Source: DATFWC01 sp045801465
GTDB lineage: Bacteria > Pseudomonadota > Alphaproteobacteria > Rhizobiales > Xanthobacteraceae
Length of the DNA stretch: 10,817 nt
NCBI GenBank assembly: GCA_045801465.1
Contig: JBJMSU010000075.1
Location: 1-10,817, forward strand
Reading direction: 5' to 3'
Shown here: positions 1 through 7,532 of the stretch, in pieces
Position numbering within the stretch: position 1 is the first letter of the stretch
Layout: every line of letters begins with the position of its first letter
Notes under the pieces: model-generated
Told to the model about the DNA's origin: nothing
The model's input: only the letters and a program-made list of their open reading frames with translations
Database searches by the model: none
Program-made: the position numbers and the translations under genes

Positions 1-611
1 CCGAACATCATCGACACCCGTCCGGCGATGAGGTCAGTGACGGCTGGCGGGCTCCCCGGATAGGGCACGTGAACGAGCTTGACGTTCGCGCGCACGCCGA
101 TCAGTTCGCTGGAGAGATGGGGAACCGTGCCCACGCCGACCGACGCATAGGTGAGCTCGTCAGGTTTGGACTTTGCGAGCGCGACCAGTTCCTTGACGCT
201 CGAGACGCCCAATGATGGATGTACCGCGAGGATGAGCGGCAGGCCCGTGAGCGGCGTCACCGCCGCGAGATCCTTGGCGAAGTCGAAGCGGAGATTGGAG
301 CTGATCGCCGCATTGGTCAGGTTCGATGACGTGCCGATGTACAGCGTGTAGCCGTCCGGCTGGGCGCGAACGACCGATTCCGCCGCGATACTGCTGCCCG
401 CACCGGGCCGGCTTTCGATCACCACCTGCTGGCCGAGCGTCTGGCTCATGGAGTCACCCACGAGGCGGGCCGTGATATCGGCAGCCGAGCCCGGCGGAAA
501 ACCGATGATCAGCCGGAGCGGCCGCGACGGAAAATCGTCGGCGCGCGCCCGCGGCACCGCGGCGAGCGCGGTGAGAGCCAACGCCAAAGCAAAGATGATA
601 ACGCGTTGCAT
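1..611 (-). CDS. TTT (Bug/TctC) family periplasmic solute-binding protein, C-terminus off the window
   Basis: This is the extracytoplasmic receptor of a tripartite tricarboxylate transporter, which captures small carboxylates in the periplasm. Translating the minus strand from the ATG at 611 gives 203 codons before the window edge. Residues 1-24 look like a Sec signal peptide, with a hydrophobic core and cleavage after ARA. The mature part shows family hallmarks: FPSRPLRLIIGFPPGS (about 27-42), VIESRPGAGSS (64-74), AQPDGYTL (83-90) and the later VHVPYPGSPPAVTDL. The usual PGG of the first loop is PGS here, which some family members share. A purine-rich ribosome site (gggagggtgg) lies just before the ATG. 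About 110-120 C-terminal residues are missing compared with a normal member of about 320 aa. It is divergent from the radical SAM gene. No membrane subunit genes are visible. The family is certain from motifs; the ligand is unknown. Confidence 0.92.
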   Translation of the reverse strand, partial: MQRVIIFALALALTALAAVPRARADDFPSRPLRLIIGFPPGSAADITARLVGDSMSQTLGQQVVIESRPGAGSSIAAESVVRAQPDGYTLYIGTSSNLTNAAISSNLRFDFAKDLAAVTPLTGLPLILAVHPSLGVSSVKELVALAKSKPDELTYASVGVGTVPHLSSELIGVRANVKLVHVPYPGSPPAVTDLIAGRVSMMF

Positions 612-869
612 GGCCGCCACCCTCCCCTCGCGCTTGCCGTCTTGGTTGTACGAACTCGCCGCGGCTTGGTCGCCAAGCTTACGCGCGGCTCCGGGACGGC
701 TCAATGGCGCTCGCCGCGAGTGAGGCGGCTCGCGCCAAGGGCCAGGTGAGGCCGGCGTCCGGGGCAGACATGTTTCGAGCACGATCTCGGTGCAGACGTT
801 CACGCCTGCTGGCTGGCTTTTCATGCCGGATTGTGTGTACCCACGCCTAAATGTCGTCCTGAGTGTCCA

Positions 870-2726
870 ATGACCCCGAAGCGCCGCTTTCAACTCGTTC
901 TGATCAAGCCGTCGCATTACGGCGACGACGGATACGTCATTCGCTGGTGGCGCGCGCTGATCCCGTCGAATTCGCTGGCCGCCGTGTACGGGATTGCCGC
1001 GGATTGTGCCGAGCGGCAGGTGCTCGGGCCGGACGTTGCCATCGATATCGAAATGATCGACGAAACCAACGCGCGGATCGACGTGCCGGCGCTCCTTGGC
1101 CGCTTTCGGTCACATGGCAATTTCGGATTGGTCGGCGTCGTCGGCGTCCAGTCAAACCAGTATCCCCGTGCCCTCGACATCGCGGCGCCGTTTCGCAAGG
1201 CCGGGATCGCGGTCGCCATGGGAGGCTTCCACGTCTCCGGATGCCTGTCGATGCTGGACGGGCGCGCCGTCGAACTGGACGCTTGCCGCGAGATGGGCAT
1301 TGCCATGTTTGCCGGGGAAGCCGAAGGCCGGCTCGACATCGTGCTGCGCGACGCGGCCGCGGGGCAGCTCGCACCAGTCTACAACTTCATGACGGATCTG
1401 ACCGGGATCGAGGGCACGCCCGTGCCGTTTCTCCCCAAGCGATACGTGGCGCGCACGCTCGGACTCAACGCAAGCTTCGACGCGGGTCGCGGCTGCCCCT
1501 ATCAATGTTCGTTTTGCACGATCATCAACGTGCAGGGCCGTACCTCGCGCTATCGTTCGGCCGACGACATCGAACATCTCGTGCGCCTCAATTGGGCGCA
1601 GGGCATCCATCGATTTTTCATCACCGACGATAATTTTGCGCGCAACAGAGAATGGGAGGCGATCCTCGATCGCCTGATCCGACTGCGCGAGGAAGCAGGC
1701 ATCCCTCTCGGGCTGATGATCCAAGTCGACACGCTGTGCCACAAAATCCCGAACTTCATCGACAAGGCGAAACGCGCCGGCGTCAGCCGGGTGTTCATTG
1801 GATTGGAGAACGTCAATCCGGACAATCTTGCAGCGGCCAAGAAGCGGCAGAACAAGATCACCGAATACCGCAAGATGCTGCTCGCCTGGAAGGCACACGG
1901 CATCATTACCGTTGCCGGCTATATCCTCGGCTTTCCGGCCGATACACCCGACAGCATCAGGCGTGACATCGCGATCATCCAAAGGGAGCTGCCGCTCGAT
2001 ATCGTCGAATTCTTCTGCCTCACTCCGCTGCCCGGTTCGGAGGATCATCAGGTCCTGTGGAAGAACGGCGTCGCGATGGAACCGGACCTCAACGTCTATG
2101 ACGTGGAGCATGTCTGCGCGGCTCACGCCAATATGAGCAAGGCGGAATGGGAGGCGATCTATCGCGAAGCCTGGTCGCTGTACTACACCCCGGAGCACAT
2201 GAAGACGCTGATGCGCCGCGCGGCGGCGACCGGCGTCCCGACGGGCAGCCTCCTCAAGCTGTTGGTCTCGTTTGCGACCACGGTTCGTCTCGAGAACGTG
2301 CACCCGCTCCAGAGCGGCATCCTTCGCTTGAAGCATCCCTCGGAACGCCGGCCCGGGCTGCCGCGCGAACGCGTCTGGATCTTTTGGCCGCGCTTCGTCT
2401 GGGAGACCCTCTACAAGCACGCCGTTTTGGCAGGCATGATCGCGCGGCTTTTTATGTTGAAGATATCCATCGCGCGCGATCCCGACGCGCGGGCCTATAC
2501 GGATCGGGCACTCACGCCGGTCGGCGATGACGATGATGCAAGCCTGGACCTGCTGACCAAGACGGCGGGAGCAAGCGCCGCGATCGCGCATGTCAGACGG
2601 GTCGCGGAGTTGACGAGCGCCCGTTCCGGCGAACGCCTGCCCGGCGTTGCTCCGAGGTTGCCACTGGTTCGCCGGCAAGAACCGGCGCCACTCAAGGGAC
2701 CGCCGGCGCCAAGCCGCATCCAGTGA
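870..2726 (+). CDS. B12-binding-type radical SAM enzyme of unknown substrate
   Basis: The protein is predicted to reductively cleave S-adenosylmethionine with a 4Fe-4S cluster, probably with cobalamin as second cofactor. From the ATG at 870 it has 618 residues. The N-terminal part (about 1-160) resembles a Rossmann-type B12-binding domain: LVLIKPSHYGDDG near the start, then GLVGVVGVQSNQYP and VAMGGFHVSG (about 115-124). The radical SAM core begins with GRGCPYQCSFC, whose cysteines 209, 213 and 216 form the CxxxCxxC cluster motif. ITDDNF, IQVDTL, FIGLENV and AGYILGFPADT follow as later TIM-barrel strands. The last 200 residues are a family-specific C-terminal region ending in a Pro/Arg-rich, probably disordered tail after a DDDD run. 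An in-frame TTG at 831 would add 13 residues, but the conserved fold starts right after the ATG at 870. The downstream MBL gene follows at once, so the two are probably cotranscribed. Methyltransfer, ring chemistry or RiPP modification are all possible. Confidence 0.9.
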   Translation: MTPKRRFQLVLIKPSHYGDDGYVIRWWRALIPSNSLAAVYGIAADCAERQVLGPDVAIDIEMIDETNARIDVPALLGRFRSHGNFGLVGVVGVQSNQYPRALDIAAPFRKAGIAVAMGGFHVSGCLSMLDGRAVELDACREMGIAMFAGEAEGRLDIVLRDAAAGQLAPVYNFMTDLTGIEGTPVPFLPKRYVARTLGLNASFDAGRGCPYQCSFCTIINVQGRTSRYRSADDIEHLVRLNWAQGIHRFFITDDNFARNREWEAILDRLIRLREEAGIPLGLMIQVDTLCHKIPNFIDKAKRAGVSRVFIGLENVNPDNLAAAKKRQNKITEYRKMLLAWKAHGIITVAGYILGFPADTPDSIRRDIAIIQRELPLDIVEFFCLTPLPGSEDHQVLWKNGVAMEPDLNVYDVEHVCAAHANMSKAEWEAIYREAWSLYYTPEHMKTLMRRAAATGVPTGSLLKLLVSFATTVRLENVHPLQSGILRLKHPSERRPGLPRERVWIFWPRFVWETLYKHAVLAGMIARLFMLKISIARDPDARAYTDRALTPVGDDDDASLDLLTKTAGASAAIAHVRRVAELTSARSGERLPGVAPRLPLVRRQEPAPLKGPPAPSRIQ

Positions 2727-2746
2727 CGAGCCAGCGAGGGTCACGC

Positions 2747-3625
2747 ATGACGGACTTCAAGATCGGCCGCGCCAGCATCACCCGCGTCGAGGAGGTCTAT
2801 GGCCCGACCTATCCGGCGACCCAGATTTTTCCCGATCTCAGCGAGAACATCGTTGCCGAGCACGCGCACTGGATCGCGCCCGACCACTACGAGGCGTCAA
2901 CCGGCCTGATCAAGCTCAGTGTGCACAGTTGGCTGTTGCAGATCGGCAGGCAGAAGATTCTCATCGACGCGTGCTGCGGCAATCAGAAAGACAAGCCCGG
3001 GCGGCCGTTCTGGCACATGATGAATACGCCTTACCTCGACCGCCTTAAGGCCGCCGGTGCCCGTCCGGACGAGATCGATCTCGTCATGTGCACGCACCTG
3101 CATCACGACCACGTCGGCTGGAACACGCAGCTCAGGGACGGAACCTGGGTGCCGACGTTTCCCAACGCGCGTTACGTCTTCTCCAAGCCCGACTTCGAAT
3201 ATTATCTGAAGCTCGATGCCGATCCGAAGGAAGGTCCGGCCGAGCTGGGCACCTTTCGCGAATGCGTGCTCCCGATCGTCGAAGCAGGGCGTGCCGATCT
3301 CGTCACCGGGCCGCACCGTCTCAACGACTCTTTCGAGATCATGCCGGCGCCGGGCCATTCGGCCGGGCATGTCGTGTTCTGGCTCGAAAACCAAGGCGAA
3401 CGCGCCGTCTTCATCGGCGACGTGTGGCATCACCTGCTGCAGGTCTATTACCCGCACTGGAACTTTCCCAAGAACTCCGATGCCGATCAGGCGCGCGCAA
3501 GCCGCCGCATGGTGCTCGAACATTGCGCCGCGACCGGAGCGCTGGTGCTGCCGGCCCACGTCGGCGCGCCGTTCGCCGGGCACATTGATGCGACCGCTGA
3601 CGGATTCGCGCCGCGCTTTCCGTGA
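2747..3625 (+). CDS. MBL-fold metallo-hydrolase
   Basis: This is a soluble metallo-beta-lactamase-fold hydrolase of 292 residues, probably binding two zinc ions. The signature THLHHDHVGW gives the HxHxDH metal motif (His117, His119, Asp121, His122). Further ligands are His204 in PAPGHSAGH, Asp225 in FIGDVW and His271 in LPAHVG, so the active site looks complete. The order and spacing match the lactonase-like branch of the superfamily, which includes AiiA/AttM-type lactonases, rather than true beta-lactamases. There is no signal peptide. A GTG at 2723 would overlap the stop of the radical SAM gene. The ATG at 2747 is preferred because GAGGG lies about 9 nt upstream and the conserved part starts there. 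The gap to the upstream gene is 20 nt, which implies one operon. Ester, lactone or thioester hydrolysis of the radical SAM product is possible but is inference only. Confidence 0.9.
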   Translation: MTDFKIGRASITRVEEVYGPTYPATQIFPDLSENIVAEHAHWIAPDHYEASTGLIKLSVHSWLLQIGRQKILIDACCGNQKDKPGRPFWHMMNTPYLDRLKAAGARPDEIDLVMCTHLHHDHVGWNTQLRDGTWVPTFPNARYVFSKPDFEYYLKLDADPKEGPAELGTFRECVLPIVEAGRADLVTGPHRLNDSFEIMPAPGHSAGHVVFWLENQGERAVFIGDVWHHLLQVYYPHWNFPKNSDADQARASRRMVLEHCAATGALVLPAHVGAPFAGHIDATADGFAPRFP

Positions 3626-3657
3626 GCCGACATATGGCTAAGGCATTTTGCTCGCGT

Positions 3658-3700
3658 TGACACTCGTCATTGCCGCGCTTGACCCCCGCATGACGAGTCA
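3658..3700. repeat. REP-like palindromic intergenic element
   Basis: Between two convergent genes lies an inverted repeat with perfect 9-bp arms, ACTCGTCAT at 3662-3670 and ATGACGAGT at 3690-3698, around a 19-nt loop. The outer bases TGAC on the left and CA on the right extend the similarity imperfectly. The left half with its loop (CGTCATTGCCGCGCTTGACC) resembles a repeat family I recall from Bradyrhizobium and Rhodopseudomonas intergenic regions, built on CGTCATTGCCGGGCTTGACC. This copy looks degenerate. No T run follows either arm, so it is not a classical intrinsic terminator, but it could end or protect both convergent transcripts. The hairpin is directly visible; the repeat-family assignment is from memory. 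Confidence 0.5.
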
Positions 3701-3713
3701 GAGATCCAAGGCA

Positions 3714-5069
3714 TCAGGCCACCAGCGCGATCAGTTCGCGCATGTCGGTCTGCCGCTCCAGGGCGGCGACCCATTCCACCGCACGTTTGGCGCGATCAGC
3801 CCCGATCACCGGCGCGGCGTTGGCCAGGAACTTGGACTCGATCTGCTCGTCGCTCATCGGGTTCTCGGCGGTGCCGGTCGCGTGCGCGATATGGGCTTCG
3901 TGGCGTTGATCGCCCACGACGATCGAGGCACAGGCTTCGTCCCGGCGCAACGACGGGTCGGCGATCGGCTTCACCTTGCGCCGCAGCGCCACGATCGCCG
4001 GATCGGTTGCCTTGGCGTCGGCGAATTGCGCGATACCGGCGGCGCCGTCGATCAGCGCCACCGCGGCGGCATGCAGCGTGCTGAATTTTGATTGCAGGCC
4101 GGTCGCCGGCTCGCGCACGCCGGTGATGGACAGAACCAGCGGATGCACCCGCAGCCCGATTTCGCCGACCTTCGCCGGATCGATGGGCTGGCGATTGCGG
4201 ATCGCGATCACGGCGTCGATCAGCGGATGCAGCACCACGCCGCACGCATAGGGCTTGTGGCCGTTGCTCTCGATGACCCAGCCGTTTCCGAGATCCTCCG
4301 TCAGCCGCTCCGGCTCGGCGACATCGCTGTAGATGCGGCAGAACCCCTTCTCGCCTTCGATGATCTCCTGCGTACTATCGAACCCGCGCTCGGCCAGCAG
4401 CGCCGCCAGCACGCCGTTCGCGGCGGCCTTCCCGGCGTGGAACGACTTGCACATGGTGCCGCGGTTCTGCTGCATGCCGCCGGCCTGCGTTGTGGCGATG
4501 CCCAGGCAAAAGGCGAGCCGCTGCGGATCGAGGCCGAGGAGCTTGCCGGCGGCGGCGCCGGCCGCGATGGTGCCGAGGGTGCCGGTCAAATGCCAGCCGC
4601 CCTTGTGATGGCCGGGCGCGGTGCGCCCGCTGCGCACGCCGGCCTCGAAGCCCACCGCGTAGGCCAGCATGAAATCGGACCCGTTGACCGGCGAGCGCTC
4701 GGCGAGCGCGAACAGCGCGCCGAGCACCGGCGAGCTCGTGTGCAGCACCACGCCGCCCATGTGGGTGTCATCGTAGTCGAGCACGTGACCCATCTGGCCG
4801 TTGGCCAGCGGCGCGTCGAGCAGGCCGAGCTTGAGGCTGCGGCCGAACACGGTCGCCTGTGGCCGGCCGGACGTCTCGTGCAGGACGTCGAGCAGCGTGG
4901 TGATGGTCTTGTGCCCGCTCCCCGCCAGCGCACAACCGATCCAATCGAGCACCCCGCGGCGGGCCGCGCGCACCGCCGCGGCCGAGAGGTCGCCGAATCC
5001 CGCCGCCGCGAGATCCGCACAGAACGTCTTGGTCAGCGTCGCGGCGTCGCTGTTGAGATTCTGGTCCAT
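3714..5069 (-). CDS. MmgE/PrpD family protein
   Basis: The 451-residue product belongs to the family of 2-methylcitrate dehydratase (PrpD), cis-aconitate decarboxylase and iminodisuccinate epimerase. Known members act on short di- or tricarboxylic acids in the cytoplasm. Length and motifs are full: LDYDDTH (97-103), the invariant-looking KSFHAGKAA (209-216 region) and KPYACG (272-277). These sit in an N-terminal helical domain followed by an alpha/beta domain ending near residue 440. The ATG at 5069 is chosen because conserved sequence begins soon after it and because the upstream gene stops only 7 nt away. That spacing suggests translational coupling, since no strong ribosome site is visible. 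It is the second gene of an operon with a solute-binding protein. The substrate cannot be assigned: no PrpB or PrpC genes are nearby, so a propionate-pathway PrpD is not supported. The family call is firm. Confidence 0.93.
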   Translation of the reverse strand: MDQNLNSDAATLTKTFCADLAAAGFGDLSAAAVRAARRGVLDWIGCALAGSGHKTITTLLDVLHETSGRPQATVFGRSLKLGLLDAPLANGQMGHVLDYDDTHMGGVVLHTSSPVLGALFALAERSPVNGSDFMLAYAVGFEAGVRSGRTAPGHHKGGWHLTGTLGTIAAGAAAGKLLGLDPQRLAFCLGIATTQAGGMQQNRGTMCKSFHAGKAAANGVLAALLAERGFDSTQEIIEGEKGFCRIYSDVAEPERLTEDLGNGWVIESNGHKPYACGVVLHPLIDAVIAIRNRQPIDPAKVGEIGLRVHPLVLSITGVREPATGLQSKFSTLHAAAVALIDGAAGIAQFADAKATDPAIVALRRKVKPIADPSLRRDEACASIVVGDQRHEAHIAHATGTAENPMSDEQIESKFLANAAPVIGADRAKRAVEWVAALERQTDMRELIALVA

Positions 5070-5076
5070 GATCTGG

Positions 5077-6026
5077 CTATTGGGGTTGGATGCCGGCGTC
5101 GCGTATGACCTTGCTCCATCGCGCCACCTCCGCCTTGATCCAGTCGCTCGCCCCCTCCGGTGTGCCGCCGACCGGCTCGTAGCCCTGCAGCCGCATTTTT
5201 TCGACGAGCTCGCTCGATGTGAGCGCACGATTGGCTTCGGCGTTGAGCCGTACGACCGCGCCCTTGGGCGTACCGGCCGGTACCGCCAAGCCGTACCAAC
5301 CGACGGCTTCGTATCCGGGCAGGATTTCCCCCAGCGCCGGCAACTCCGGCGCCAGGGCGGAGCGTTTGGCCGAGGTGACCGCGAGCGCGCGGAGCTGGCC
5401 GGATTTTGCCAGCGGCAGCACATTGGCGGCGGGCGCAAACATGATCTGCACCTGGCCGCCGATGAGGTCGGTGAGCGCGGGTCCCGAGCCGCGGTAGGGC
5501 ACGTGCAGAATGTCGACGCCCGCCATGGTCTTGAAGAATTCGGCAGCGAGATGGATGGTCGAGCCGACGCCGGCCGAGCCGTAGGTGAGCCTGCCCGGCT
5601 CGGCCTTGGCGGCCGCGATCAAGTCCGCAATTGAGTGCAGTGGCACGCTTGGATTGACCACAACGACGTAGATCCCTGAGACCGCGATGCTGACGCCGGC
5701 GAAATCGCGCACCGGGTCGAACGCCAGCTTGCGGTAAAGGCCGGCATCGCCGTAAAGCCGCTATGGGCAAGCAGCACGGTATAGCCGTCGGCCGGCGCCT
5801 GTGCGGCTGCGTCCATGCCGACCACGCCGCCGGCTCCGGCCCGGTTGTCGATCACCACCGGCTTGCCCAGCCCCTTGCTGATCGGATCGCTCAAGAGCCG
5901 TGCCACCGCATCGACCGCCCCGCCCGCGGCGAACGGCACGATGAGGCGGATCGACTGGGACGGATAGTCGTGGGCGGCCGCGGGAGCGGCGCACAAAAGC
6001 GCGCACAACAGAAGGACGCACCGCAT
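5077..6026 (-). pseudogene. TTT (Bug/TctC) family solute-binding protein, split by a one-base frameshift
   Basis: The gene should encode a periplasmic carboxylate receptor feeding the cell with the substrate of the downstream MmgE/PrpD protein. It starts at the ATG at 6026 behind GGGGAGAG and has a signal peptide (1-18, cleavage after AAA). The first frame carries VPFAAGGAVDAVARL and VIDNRAGAGG, then ADGYTVLLAHSGFTAMP. Around 5732-5745 the family sequence jumps to another frame, resuming as LYRKLAFDPVRDF and running through VPYRGSGPALTDLIGG to the stop at 5077. The unshifted frame stops at 5619 after 135 residues. The total span is 950 nt; one extra base gives 951, exactly 316 codons plus stop, so a one-base deletion is the simplest reading. 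No slippery heptamer is present, so programmed shifting is unlikely. A sequencing or assembly error is as likely as a true mutation, since the rest looks well preserved. It lies 7 nt before the MmgE/PrpD gene. Confidence 0.85.
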
Positions 6027-6265
6027 GTTCTCTCCCCGCGGCGAACGAATGCGGCAGGCTATCCCAGTCTCGCCTCGACGTGGAAGGCAGGCGCCCAAGC
6101 ATCACCCCTGCCCGATTTTCAAAAATGAGGGCGGGCTACCCTGCCGTGCTGCCAACCCGGGTGCAGAATCCTCGCGCCTCTTGGGCAGGCGGAAAACCGA
6201 GCGAGACGGCAATTCAGGAGCGTTCGGTACACGATTGATTTACTGCCGAACCCTATGGTGAAGGG

Positions 6266-7378
6266 GTGCCAATCTTGGAGGCCGTGTTGGGCGCCCTGAG
6301 CCAAGAATCTCTCATCACCGAAGTCGAGCAGGCCATCGGCTCCGGCTCGGACAGCGGGCGCGTCGAAATGCTTCGCCGCGTGACGGATTTGTTCATCGGC
6401 CATGCCGAGACCCTGCAGGACGACGGGATTGACCTGTTCGACGACGTGATCGGCCGGCTTTCGACCGTGATGGAGGAGGCGGTGCGGGCTGAGCTCGCAA
6501 ACCGCTTGGCGCCGGTCGCCAACGCGCCGAAGAACGTGATGAAGTCGCTCGCCGGCGACGACAGCATCAAAGTTGCCGCTCCGGTCCTGGCGCAATCCAC
6601 TCGCCTCGACGATGCCGACCTGGTCGAGATTGCCAACAGCAAGGGGCAGGAACACCTCCTGGCCCTTTCGACACGGAAATCCTTGAGCGAAATCGTCACC
6701 GACATCCTGGTCGAGCGCGGGAACAACAAGGTCGTGCATTCGGTGGCGTCGAACCAGGGCGCGCGACTCTCCGAGCGGTCCTTCAGCACCATCATCGTAA
6801 AGGCGGAAACCGACGACCTCCTCGCCGGCGCGGTCGGGCTCCGTCAGGATATTTCGCCAACGCACCTCGAACAGTTGCTGCGAAAAGCGTCCGACGTGGC
6901 GCGCGAGAAGCTCATGGCCGCGATGCCCAATAGGGGCGGCGCGATCGGTGACATTCTCGCCAAGCTCGCCGACGAGCTGAACAAGAAGCGCATGCTGGAT
7001 TACGAGCCGGCGCGCAAGCTGGTCGCGCAGATGCAGCGGCAGGGACAGCTCGGAGAGGAGCAGGTCGGCAACTTTGCCAATGCGGGCAATTTCCTGGAGA
7101 CCGTTGCAGCGCTTTCCGCCATATCGGGCATTCCGATACAAAGGGTGGAGCGGGCGCTCCGCGACAGCCGGCCGGACATGCTGTTCATGGTCGTCAAGGC
7201 AATCGGCTTCAAGTGGCACACCGCCAAATCCGTCTACCTGCTGCAGAGCGAATGGCGCAGGGTCTCGCAAGAGGAGCTCGACACCGCCCGTCGTGGCTTC
7301 CTCCAGCTTCAGGCAGCAACCGCCCAGCGGATCGTCGCGTTCCTGAAGGCGCGCGAAGCTATTTCCAAACGCTCGTAA
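6266..7378 (+). CDS. DUF2336 domain-containing protein
   Basis: This 370-residue, mainly helical protein matches the DUF2336 family of Alphaproteobacteria as I recall it. Visible marks are the N-terminal RVEMLRRVTDLFI, then SLAGDDSIKVAAPVL, a HEAT-like helical run through about residue 250, and a C-terminal LLQSEWRRVSQEELDTARR region. There is no signal peptide or membrane segment, so it is predicted cytoplasmic. No function is established for the family and none is offered. The start is uncertain. The GTG at 6266 is the longest choice but has a purine run abutting it with no spacing. A TTG at 6287 has GGAGG five bases upstream and would give 363 residues beginning just before the conserved part. 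The gene stands alone, divergent from the solute-binding/MmgE operon and 154 nt before the amidohydrolase gene. Confidence 0.85.
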   Translation: MPILEAVLGALSQESLITEVEQAIGSGSDSGRVEMLRRVTDLFIGHAETLQDDGIDLFDDVIGRLSTVMEEAVRAELANRLAPVANAPKNVMKSLAGDDSIKVAAPVLAQSTRLDDADLVEIANSKGQEHLLALSTRKSLSEIVTDILVERGNNKVVHSVASNQGARLSERSFSTIIVKAETDDLLAGAVGLRQDISPTHLEQLLRKASDVAREKLMAAMPNRGGAIGDILAKLADELNKKRMLDYEPARKLVAQMQRQGQLGEEQVGNFANAGNFLETVAALSAISGIPIQRVERALRDSRPDMLFMVVKAIGFKWHTAKSVYLLQSEWRRVSQEELDTARRGFLQLQAATAQRIVAFLKAREAISKRS

Positions 7379-7532
7379 ATCGTCTGAAATCGAACACGCC
7401 GTTTCAATCCTGAACCGTCCGCCAACGCGGCTATCGGTGCTTTTCGACGCATGCTAGACGGGCTTTCCGCCGTCTCTGCGGTCCGTGTCGCAAGAGCGGA
7501 TGCGGCACGGTGAGCGTAGAAAGCGCGTCTGA

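Noticed and set aside
612..869. Possible small gene or regulatory RNA in the gap between the first receptor and the radical SAM gene
   Set aside because: No ribosome-site-led open frame, strong hairpin or promoter pair was seen; it probably only holds the divergent promoters.
1152..2744. Long open frame on the minus strand opposite the radical SAM gene
   Set aside because: It mirrors the plus-strand gene, its translation shows no family motif, and the plus strand has a clear CxxxCxxC enzyme. Long antisense frames are expected in high-GC DNA.
4092..5108. Long plus-strand open frame opposite the MmgE/PrpD gene
   Set aside because: The translation is rich in His, Arg and Gly without recognisable motifs; the minus-strand gene is well supported.
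5619..5745. Programmed ribosomal frameshift in the second receptor gene
   Set aside because: The bases around the switch (GCCGGCCTTTACC) contain no slippery heptamer, and receptors of this family are not known to need frameshifting; a one-base deletion or sequencing error explains it.
6027..6265. Small plus-strand open frame (about 78 codons) in the divergent gap before the DUF2336 gene
   Set aside because: It overlaps the receptor gene's start region, has no recognisable motif, and its codon use looks random; the gap is better read as holding two divergent promoters, though no -35/-10 pair was convincing.
7456..7475. Small hairpin AGACGG...CCGTCT between the DUF2336 and amidohydrolase genes
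   Set aside because: Only 6-bp arms with an 8-nt loop and no T run; expected by chance in GC-rich DNA.
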